Below are positions 26,991-33,957 of a DNA stretch of 64,000 nucleotides, piece after piece; position 1 is the stretch's first letter, and each line of letters begins with the position of its first letter. The notes below the pieces were generated by a model. That model was not told where the DNA came from. It saw nothing but the letters and a program-made list of their open reading frames with translations, and did no database searches. Made by a program: the position numbers and the translations under genes. Source of the stretch: Streptomyces albireticuli (GTDB taxonomy: Bacteria; Actinomycetota; Actinomycetes; Streptomycetales; Streptomycetaceae); assembly GCF_021228125.1 (NCBI RefSeq), contig NZ_JAJQQS010000002.1, forward strand, positions 868,001 to 932,000. Direction: 5' to 3'.

Positions 26991-27101
26991 CGGGTCCCCG
27001 GGTAGTGCGTCTCCAGCGGCTGTCCGGCTTCGGCGGTGCGATACGGGCTCTCGGCGTAGCAGTACCTACGACTCACTGTCCGTACCGGAGCCTTTTCCCA
27101 C

Positions 27102-28607
27102 ATGACGAGCAGCACCGAGACCACCGCCACCACCCCGCAGGTTGCGGTCAACGACATCGGTAACGAGGAAGCCTTCCTCGCCGCGATCGACGAGACGATC
27201 AAGTACTTCAACGACGGCGACATCGTCGACGGCGTCATCGTGAAGGTCGACCGGGACGAGGTCCTGCTCGACATCGGTTACAAGACCGAAGGCGTCATCC
27301 CTTCCCGCGAGCTTTCGATCAAGCACGACGTCGACCCGAACGAGGTCGTCAAGGTCGGCGACGAGATCGAGGCCCTGGTTCTCCAGAAGGAGGACAAGGA
27401 GGGTCGTCTCATCCTGTCCAAGAAGCGCGCTCAGTACGAGCGTGCCTGGGGCACGATCGAGAAGATCAAGGAAGAGGACGGGATCGTCACCGGTACCGTC
27501 ATCGAGGTCGTCAAGGGTGGTCTCATCCTCGACATCGGCCTCCGTGGCTTCCTCCCGGCCTCCCTGGTCGAGATGCGCCGCGTCCGCGACCTCCAGCCCT
27601 ACGTGGGCAAGGAGCTCGAGGCCAAGATCATCGAGCTGGACAAGAACCGCAACAACGTGGTCCTGTCCCGCCGTGCCTGGCTGGAGCAGACCCAGAGCGA
27701 GGTCCGCCAGACCTTCCTCACGACCCTGCAGAAGGGCCAGGTCCGCTCCGGCGTCGTCTCCTCGATCGTCAACTTCGGTGCGTTCGTGGACCTCGGCGGC
27801 GTCGACGGTCTCGTCCACGTCTCCGAGCTCTCCTGGAAGCACATCGACCACCCGTCCGAGGTTGTCGAGGTCGGCCAGGAAGTCACCGTCGAGGTCCTCG
27901 ACGTCGACATGGACCGCGAGCGCGTCTCCCTGTCGCTCAAGGCGACGCAGGAAGACCCGTGGCAGCAGTTCGCCCGGACCCACCAGATCGGTCAGGTCGT
28001 CCCGGGTAAGGTCACCAAGCTCGTTCCCTTCGGTGCGTTCGTGCGCGTCGACGAGGGCATCGAGGGCCTGGTCCACATCTCCGAGCTGGCCGAGCGCCAC
28101 GTGGAGATCCCGGAGCAGGTCGTCCAGGTCAACGACGAGATCTTCGTCAAGGTCATCGACATCGACCTCGAGCGCCGTCGCATCAGCCTCTCGCTGAAGC
28201 AGGCCAACGAGTCCTTCGGTGCCGACCCGTCCGTGGTCGAGTTCGACCCGACCCTGTACGGCATGGCCGCGTCCTACGACGACCAGGGCAACTACATCTA
28301 CCCCGAGGGCTTCGACCCCGAGGCCAACGACTGGCTCGAGGGCTACGAGAAGCAGCGCGAGGAGTGGGAGCGCCAGTACGCCGAGGCGCAGCAGCGCTTC
28401 GAGCAGCACCAGGCGCAGGTCATCAAGTCCCGCGAGGCCGACGAGCAGGCCGCTGCCGAGGGCGCTGCCGCTCCGGCCGCCGCCTCCACCGGTGGCAACG
28501 TCTCCGGCGGCTCGTACTCCTCGGAGTCGGCCGACAACTCCGGCGCCCTGGCGTCGGACGAGGCGCTCGCCGCGCTCCGCGAGAAGCTCGCCGGCGGCCA
28601 GAGCTGA
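27102..28607 (+). CDS. rpsA: 30S ribosomal protein S1
   Basis: The 501-residue protein has four S1 RNA-binding repeats (starting near residues 35, 120, 205 and 290; for example GDIVDGVIVKVDRDEVLLDI and GQVRSGVVSSIVNFGAFVDL). It ends in an acidic, Gln/Ala-rich tail. Four repeats plus a tail is the actinobacterial form; E. coli S1 has six. S1 helps mRNA reach the 30S subunit. Codon choice is strongly biased, as expected for a highly expressed gene. A sigma-70-type promoter lies 240 bp upstream and a strong hairpin follows the stop. Confidence 0.97.
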   Translation: MTSSTETTATTPQVAVNDIGNEEAFLAAIDETIKYFNDGDIVDGVIVKVDRDEVLLDIGYKTEGVIPSRELSIKHDVDPNEVVKVGDEIEALVLQKEDKEGRLILSKKRAQYERAWGTIEKIKEEDGIVTGTVIEVVKGGLILDIGLRGFLPASLVEMRRVRDLQPYVGKELEAKIIELDKNRNNVVLSRRAWLEQTQSEVRQTFLTTLQKGQVRSGVVSSIVNFGAFVDLGGVDGLVHVSELSWKHIDHPSEVVEVGQEVTVEVLDVDMDRERVSLSLKATQEDPWQQFARTHQIGQVVPGKVTKLVPFGAFVRVDEGIEGLVHISELAERHVEIPEQVVQVNDEIFVKVIDIDLERRRISLSLKQANESFGADPSVVEFDPTLYGMAASYDDQGNYIYPEGFDPEANDWLEGYEKQREEWERQYAEAQQRFEQHQAQVIKSREADEQAAAEGAAAPAAASTGGNVSGGSYSSESADNSGALASDEALAALREKLAGGQS

Positions 28608-28642
28608 GGCTCTGACCGGCAGCAGCTGACAGCTGACTGAGA

Positions 28643-28672
28643 AAGGCCCGTCCCCTTCGGGGGGCGGGCCTT
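28643..28672 (+). terminator. rpsA terminator
   Basis: AAGGCCCGTCCCC, a TTCG tetraloop and GGGGGCGGGCCTT form a strong hairpin 35 nt after the rpsA stop, followed by TATCT. Confidence 0.9.
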
Positions 28673-28805
28673 ATCTCATGCCCGCGACGTCCGCCTCGCC
28701 ACCCCCACCGCGAAGTGTGTCCGCCGTGTTGCGCACCACGGCCGGGGGAATGGCCGGGCCCTCCCCGCGCGTTCCCCGTACGGAACATGAGGAGGAACGG
28801 TCACT

Positions 28806-29747
28806 GTGTTGGATCCGCAGGGTTTGTACGAATGGGAGCCCAAGGGGCTCGCCGTGGCCGACCTGGCCTTGGCCCAGGACACGGCCGGCCTGGCCATGCT
28901 CTACCACTTCGACGGCTACATCGACGCCGGAGCGACCGGTGAACTGATCGTCGGACGGCTGCTGGACAGCCTGCCGCACCAGGTCGTCGCCCGCTTCGAC
29001 CACGACCGGCTCATCGACTACCGGGCCCGCCGCCCCTTGCTGACCTTCCAGCGCGACCGCTGGAGCGCCTACGAGACCCCGAAGATCGAGCTGCGCCTCG
29101 CACAGGACGCCACCGGCGCGCCCTTCCTCCTCCTCACCGGCCCCGAGCCGGACGTGGAGTGGGAGCGCTTCGCCGCGGCCGTCGGCCAGCTCGTGGAGCG
29201 GCTCGGCGTACGGCTCTCGGTCAACTTCCACGGCATCCCCATGGGCGTCCCCCACACCCGGCCCGTGGGCATCACCCCGCACGGCAACCGCACGGACCTG
29301 ATGCCCGGTCACCGCAGCTTCTTCGACGAGGCGCAGGTGCCCGGCAGCGCCGAGTCGCTTGTCGAGTACCGCCTCGCGGAGGCCGGCCACGACGTCCTCG
29401 GCGTCGCCGCGCACGTCCCGCACTACGTCGCCCGCTCGCCGTACCCGGACGCGGCCCTGACGGCCCTGGAGGCGATCACCGCCGCCACGGGCCTGGTCCT
29501 GCCGAACACGGCACACGCCCTGCGCACGGAGGCCCTGCGGACCCAGGAGGAGATAGAGCGTCAGATCTCCGAAGGCGACGAGGAACTGGTCTCCCTCGTC
29601 CGGGGGCTTGAGCACCAGTACGACGCGGTGGCCGGCTCCGAGACCCGGGGCAACCTCGTCGCCGAGCCGGTGGAACTGCCCTCCGCCGACGAACTCGGCG
29701 CGGAGTTCGAGCGCTTCCTTGCCGACCGGGAAGGCGAGACGGGCTGA
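28806..29747 (+). CDS. PAC2 family protein
   Basis: The 313-residue product has the PAC2 (proteasome assembly chaperone 2) domain: [18 protein letters not shown] at the start, the central [16 protein letters not shown] and [18 protein letters not shown], and the C-terminal helix [21 protein letters not shown] 28806 has GAGGAGGAAC upstream. Actinobacteria encode a 20S proteasome and several PAC2-like ATP-grasp-associated proteins; a direct assembly role in bacteria has not been shown for all of them. The gene stands between rpsA and coaE with no overlap. Confidence 0.9.
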   Translation: MLDPQGLYEWEPKGLAVADLALAQDTAGLAMLYHFDGYIDAGATGELIVGRLLDSLPHQVVARFDHDRLIDYRARRPLLTFQRDRWSAYETPKIELRLAQDATGAPFLLLTGPEPDVEWERFAAAVGQLVERLGVRLSVNFHGIPMGVPHTRPVGITPHGNRTDLMPGHRSFFDEAQVPGSAESLVEYRLAEAGHDVLGVAAHVPHYVARSPYPDAALTALEAITAATGLVLPNTAHALRTEALRTQEEIERQISEGDEELVSLVRGLEHQYDAVAGSETRGNLVAEPVELPSADELGAEFERFLADREGETG

Positions 29748-29897
29748 TCGGATAGGCTGCGCGACGGGCCGCGCCCGTGCGCCCGCGGGGGTCCTCCGGG
29801 CACCCGCGGGATCTTCCGGGCACCCGCGCTCACACCGGCGCCGGTCCGTATCCCTCCCCGCTTCCCGCGGGGATACTGCTGAGGCGGAGGCGTGGCC

Positions 29898-30497
29898 ATG
29901 TTGTCCGTGGGTCTGACCGGTGGCATCGGCGCGGGAAAGAGCGAGGTGTCCCGGCTCCTGGCGTCGTACGGCGCCGTGGTCGTGGACTCCGACAAGATCG
30001 CGCGCGAGGTGGTGGAGCCGGGCACGCCCGGACTGGCGGCGGTCGTCGCCGAGTTCGGCCCCGGCGTCCTCACCCCCGAGGGCGCCCTCGACCGCCCGGC
30101 GCTCGGCGCGATCGTCTTCGCCGACCCCGGCCGGCTCGCCGCCCTCAACGCCATCGTCCATCCGCTCGTCCGGGAGCGCTCCGCCCAACTGGAGGCGGCG
30201 GCCGGGCCCGACGCGGTGCTGGTCCACGACGTCCCCCTCCTGGCCGAGAACGGCCTCGCTCCGCTGTACGACCTCGTCATCGTCATCGACGCCTCGACGG
30301 AGACCCGTCTCGACCGGCTCGTCGGCCTGCGCGGCATGACGCCGGACGAGGCGCGGGCGCGGATGGCGGCGCAGGCGACGCGGGAGGCGCGGTTGGCGAT
30401 CGCGGATGTGGTGATCGAGAACGACGGGTCGAGGGGGGAGCTGGAGGCTCGGGTGCGGGAGGTTTGGGCGGGGTTGCTGGAGCGGGTGGGGGGTTGA
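29898..30497 (+). CDS. coaE: dephospho-CoA kinase
   Basis: The 199-residue enzyme phosphorylates dephospho-CoA at the ribose 3' position, the last step of coenzyme A synthesis. It shows the P-loop [24 protein letters not shown], the HP motif in AIVHPLVRE, and [15 protein letters not shown] precedes ATG 29898 by 8 nt; a GTG at 29892 is in frame but too close to the same site. Many actinobacterial CoaE proteins carry a C-terminal GrpB-like extension; this one does not. An inverted repeat follows the gene. Confidence 0.95.
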   Translation: MLSVGLTGGIGAGKSEVSRLLASYGAVVVDSDKIAREVVEPGTPGLAAVVAEFGPGVLTPEGALDRPALGAIVFADPGRLAALNAIVHPLVRERSAQLEAAAGPDAVLVHDVPLLAENGLAPLYDLVIVIDASTETRLDRLVGLRGMTPDEARARMAAQATREARLAIADVVIENDGSRGELEARVREVWAGLLERVGG

Positions 30498-30557
30498 GGG
30501 CGGGGGCCGGCCGCGTAGCGGGGGCGGGGGTGCCGCTGCGCGGGGCCTTGTCCCCGA

Positions 30558-30687
30558 CCCGCCCCTTCCCGAACCCGGGGCTCCGCCCCGGACCCCGGTC
30601 CTCAAACGCCGGACGGGCTGATTCGTTGCCCGGAACCGGGCGAAATCCAGCCCGTCCGGCGATTGAGGACATTCGGGAAGGGGCGGG
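30558..30687. repeat. nested intergenic inverted repeat, copy 3
   Basis: Outer arms CCCGCCCCTTCCCGA (30558-30572) and TCGGGAAGGGGCGGG (30673-30687) enclose CTCAA-CGCCGGACGGGCTG and CAGCCCGTCCGGCG-TTGAG, with a central small hairpin (TTGCCCGGAACCGGGCGAA). It occupies the first part of the 433-bp gap 30498-30930 after coaE. The rest of that gap is C-rich with no gene seen. Confidence 0.8.
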
Positions 30688-30930
30688 GAGGGGAAAGGCC
30701 CCGCGCAGCGGCAACAACCCCACCGTCACCACCCCCACCCCGTTCGTCATATCGGGTGATGTACTGCCCGGCCCCTGAACCCCGCCCACACCCCCGCATC
30801 CCCCCACCCACAAGGGATCCCGCCCCACCCCACCGCCGGTCATCCCACCGCACCCCGGATCACCCCCCTCCCCGCCTGCATAAGATCCCCCCGACCGGCA
30901 GACAGGCGCACACCGCGAGGGGGATCCCGG

Positions 30931-31521
30931 ATGACCATGCCGGAGATGCTCGCCGCGCACGCCGCCGCCGAGGCGCAGTCGGCCGGGGCCACGTACCGGG
31001 CGCGTGCCTTCGGGGCCGCGCTCATGCTCGTCAGCCTGCTCGGCATGGGGTTCTTCCTCTCCCAGTCCGTCAAGGCCGCGGGCTATGTCGCCGACAAGGG
31101 CACCGTGACCGTCTCGGAGTGCCGGACACACCGGACCGTTTCCCACCGCACGCGCGAGGAGACCAGTTGCACCGGGGTCTTCCGGTCGGCGGGCGGCCGT
31201 ACCGTGCGCGACGACGCCGAGCTCACCGGGTACTACGTGCCGGGGGAGAAGGTCCGCGTCTACCGCGAGGCGTCCGACTACTCGCTGGTCAGCCTGCGGG
31301 CGTTCTGGGGATGGCTGTGCCTGGTGTTCTTCTGCCTGGTCCTGTTCTCGCGGGGTCTGGTGAGTGTGGTCGTCGGCGTCCGCGCGGCGGCCTTCCACGA
31401 GCTCCTGGCCGCCCAGCAGATGCTCAAGCGGACCGCGTTCGCCGACTACGTGAAATGGCTGGTTCTGGTCGGCTGCGCCGGGCTGGCGCTCTGCGTCCTG
31501 CTGGCCGCGGTCTCGCCCTGA
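30931..31521 (+). CDS. two-to-three-pass membrane protein, DUF3592-like
   Basis: The 196-residue product begins with GGGGG 8-12 nt before ATG 30931 (a second Met is two codons later). It has hydrophobic segments at about 28-46, 125-150 and 172-194. Between the first two is a compact outside domain with two cysteines (SECRTHR, TSCTGVFRS) that could form a disulfide, and GYYVPGEKVRVYR. The layout resembles DUF3592 proteins, which have no settled function. It is upstream of, and probably co-transcribed with, the WXG/EspC-like genes. Confidence 0.7.
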   Translation: MTMPEMLAAHAAAEAQSAGATYRARAFGAALMLVSLLGMGFFLSQSVKAAGYVADKGTVTVSECRTHRTVSHRTREETSCTGVFRSAGGRTVRDDAELTGYYVPGEKVRVYREASDYSLVSLRAFWGWLCLVFFCLVLFSRGLVSVVVGVRAAAFHELLAAQQMLKRTAFADYVKWLVLVGCAGLALCVLLAAVSP

Positions 31522-31620
31522 CCGTCGCCTCCCCGGCCGCCTTCCGGTCCGCCTTCCGGTCCGACTTCCTGTCCGTTCACCCGTGAAGTCCGGGGCGCCG
31601 TCCCCGGGGGAGGGAACACC

Positions 31621-32031
31621 ATGACGCTGCGGGTACAGCCCGGGGAGCTGGAGAAGTTCGCCGGGCAGCTGCGCCGGGCCGCCGACGACGCGTACGACAT
31701 GCTCGCCCACGCCGACCGGTACACCAAGGTCCCGGTGGTGCAAGGGGGCCTGTTCGGGATGGTGGTCGGGCGGCACGAGGAGCTACGGGGAGCCGTGCTC
31801 GGCACATTGCGGCACCTCACCGACGTCCTCAAGGGCTCGGCGGGCGGGATCGAGGAGTCCGTGGCCTACTACCGGCGCACCGACCTCTCCCTCGCGGCGA
31901 AGCTGGACGCGGCCGGGGCGAACGCCGGGGCGAGCACCTGGGAGCACGCCGGTACGGAGCGGGGCCCGGCGTGCGGGGCGGCGGCGTACGGTCCGGCCCC
32001 GGTGGCGGGACGGGGTGCCGGCCCCGTATGA
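31621..32031 (+). CDS. EspC/WXG100-like type VII secretion substrate
   Basis: The 136-residue protein has an N-terminal two-helix unit (residues 5-90: LRVQPGELEKFAGQLRRAAD, turn near VVQGGLFG, ATG-proximal helix HEELRGAVLGTLRHLTDVL). This is typical of small EspC-like and WXG100-like proteins exported by type VII (ESX) systems. It is followed by YYRRTD and a flexible Ala/Gly tail. GGGAGGG lies just before ATG 31621. Its stop overlaps the next start (ATGA). No ESX ATPase (EccC) or membrane component is in the window. The assignment rests on fold pattern and context. Confidence 0.6.
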   Translation: MTLRVQPGELEKFAGQLRRAADDAYDMLAHADRYTKVPVVQGGLFGMVVGRHEELRGAVLGTLRHLTDVLKGSAGGIEESVAYYRRTDLSLAAKLDAAGANAGASTWEHAGTERGPACGAAAYGPAPVAGRGAGPV

Positions 32032-32762
32032 GCTTCACGGACACCGCCCGCCCCCTCGATCACCTCGCGCCTCCCAAGACGCCCGACGACTTCGTCAACC
32101 CCCTCGAACCGATCAACGAGGCGTGCGCGTTCCTCAGCCCGGGCTCGTGGGCGCTCAAGGCCGTCGAGCTGATGCTGCCCTGCGATCCCGTGGAGCGGGT
32201 CCAGCAGGCGTTCGCGGGTAACTGGAAGGCGTACGCGTCCTGTTCCGGGGTGTGGCGCGATCTGGGAGAGGCGTGCGGCGCCCTCGCGCGGAACCTGGAG
32301 GGCGGCAACCGGGACCTCGACCGGATCTGGGACGGCGCCGCCGCCGACGCCGCCGTCCGCTATTTCGACGCGCTGCGGAAGGACCTGCACGGGATCCGCC
32401 GCGCGCTGATCCGGCTGGGCGACGAATACCTCGTCGTCGCCCAGGCCGTGTCCGCCGCCGCGAGCGCTCTCGGGGAATGCCTCAGCGCGCTCGTCGACGC
32501 GGCCGTCAGCTGGTACATCACCCAGGCCGCGTCGTCGGCGCTGTCCTGGACCGGCTGGGCCGCGGCGACCGGATACGCGCTGGGCGCGGTCGAGGCGCAG
32601 ATCATGCTGGCGGAATGGGCGCGCGCCACCGAGATCATCAATCACGCGCAGCTCGTCATGAACGCCGGCTGCGGTGTGCTGGGCCGCCTCGTCGGGGAGA
32701 TCGCCGCACAGCTCAACACCTTCCCGCTGCCCCGGCGGGCCTACCACCACCCGGCCGTATGA
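32028..32762 (+). CDS. WXG-type helical protein, likely ESX substrate
   Basis: The 244-residue product is almost entirely helical. The pair of helices around IWDGAAADAAVRYFDAL contains a W-x-G turn, as in WXG100 proteins. It follows a helix starting at FAGNWKAYASCSGVW and precedes DLHGIRRALIRLGDEY. The C-terminal third has hydrophobic helices (ALSWTGWAAATGYALGAV). No toxin domain is visible. The ATG at 32028 was chosen over longer reading because it overlaps the stop of the EspC-like gene. It looks like the longer partner of a secretion pair. Confidence 0.6.
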   Translation: MSFTDTARPLDHLAPPKTPDDFVNPLEPINEACAFLSPGSWALKAVELMLPCDPVERVQQAFAGNWKAYASCSGVWRDLGEACGALARNLEGGNRDLDRIWDGAAADAAVRYFDALRKDLHGIRRALIRLGDEYLVVAQAVSAAASALGECLSALVDAAVSWYITQAASSALSWTGWAAATGYALGAVEAQIMLAEWARATEIINHAQLVMNAGCGVLGRLVGEIAAQLNTFPLPRRAYHHPAV

Positions 32763-32796
32763 CCCACGGCCCCGCATCCCGCCGGGAGGGCGCGAC

Positions 32797-33201
32797 ATGA
32801 CGGAACACCAGGTGGGACCCGAGGAGTTCGTGACCCCCGGGCGTGACGCGGCACGCGCGCGCCTGCTCCACACCTCGCTGCGGGCGCTCGCCCGGGGCGG
32901 GGCGGGACCCGTCCTCCAGGAAATGGCCGAAGAGGTGCTCAGCGGCCGGATGGGCCTGCGGGAGTGCCTGCGGACCGGCGCCTACGCCGAGGCGCTCACC
33001 CGGGAGGCCACCGCCGCCCACGCGGAGTGGGAGCGGATGCCCGAGGCCGAGCGCGAGCACCACGCGGCCGAGGCCCGCCGCCTCCTCGGCACCTCGTACG
33101 AGGCCGCCGCGTACGAGGGCGCTCCGTACGAGGGCCTTCCGTACGAAGCCGCCGCGTACGAGGCCGTCCCGCACGCGACCGGCGGGCCCGGCCTCCGCTG
33201 A
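32797..33201 (+). CDS. hypothetical protein with YE-pentad repeats
   Basis: ATG 32797 is preceded by GGGAGGG and lies 34 nt after the WXG-type gene. The 134-residue product has a helical N-terminal 100 residues (charged, DAARARLLHTSLRALARGG). It ends with five 5-residue units of the form YE-x-x-x (YEAAA, YEGAP, YEGLP, YEAAA, YEAVP) encoded by 15-bp DNA repeats at 33094-33168. No domain is recognised. Its place suggests a small partner of the two secretion-like proteins. Confidence 0.6.
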   Translation: MTEHQVGPEEFVTPGRDAARARLLHTSLRALARGGAGPVLQEMAEEVLSGRMGLRECLRTGAYAEALTREATAAHAEWERMPEAEREHHAAEARRLLGTSYEAAAYEGAPYEGLPYEAAAYEAVPHATGGPGLR

Positions 33202-33217
33202 CCCACCGGCCGCCCGG

Positions 33218-33805
33218 TCAGCTCACCCCGTCCGGCCTCCGGGGGGGGGGGTATGGCGTGGTGGCCGGTCGCAGCAGATCCGCCGAACCCGCCACCTCCG
33301 CCAGCGCGTTCGCCAGGGCGACCAGCACCTCCCGCACCCTGGTGATCTCCGCCCGCAGCGCCCCGGCGTGCTCCCAGGACCGCTCGTACGAGACCGGGTC
33401 CACGTCGGCCGGACGGAGCGACTCGTACGCCGCCAGGCGGGGGTGCCAGTTGGCGAGGACCGGCCGCAGCGCCTGGTTGAGCACGGTCACGGCCAGCGCC
33501 CCGAAGGTGATGTGCCCGGCGGCGCGGCGCGGGGCGACGTCAGGCCCGTAGCGGCGCAGGATGTCGCGGGTGGTGCCGAAGAGGCTGTAGAAGGAGGAGA
33601 GCGCCTCGCGCAGGAAGCCCTCCTCCGGGCCGAGCTCGACCGTCGATATGCGGGTGGCCAGCTCGGCGTACAGCTCCCAGGCGGCCTTGCGTTCGGCTTC
33701 GACCGGTTCCCACACGCCCGTGATGTCACCGAGCATCGGGATCGCCATCCGGACCGTGATCTGCTTCGGCCTGGCCCGGCCGGCGGCGTTGCGTATCCGT
33801 CGCAT
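33218..33805 (-). CDS. stand-alone paralogue of the TIR protein C-terminal domain
   Basis: ATG 33805 has GGAGGAAG 4 nt upstream. The 195-residue product has one helical domain (residues about 40-176) that matches the C-terminal domain of the divergent TIR/NB-ARC protein. Aligned segments include ELATRI, LREAL-S, LRP--WH-RLAA-E-LRP and SW----A-RA. I do not recognise the domain. The two genes face away from each other across 152 bp, so they may share a control region. Near the 3' end the coding strand has 11 consecutive C residues (33241-33251), encoding Pro-Pro-Pro; one-base slippage would change the last few residues and the stop position. Confidence 0.75.
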   Translation of the reverse strand: MRRIRNAAGRARPKQITVRMAIPMLGDITGVWEPVEAERKAAWELYAELATRISTVELGPEEGFLREALSSFYSLFGTTRDILRRYGPDVAPRRAAGHITFGALAVTVLNQALRPVLANWHPRLAAYESLRPADVDPVSYERSWEHAGALRAEITRVREVLVALANALAEVAGSADLLRPATTPYPPPRRPDGVS

Positions 33806-33957
33806 GATCTTCCTCCCCGGGCCCCCACAGTAGGCTAGGCCCGGCCCGGGCGGAGAAGGATCGGCCGGAACGGGCCGGGACCGGCACGGGCGGCGGCACC
33901 GGCGAGGCGCCGGACGGCGGCACCGGCGGAGGCGCCGGCGGAGAAGGAGAAGCGAGC

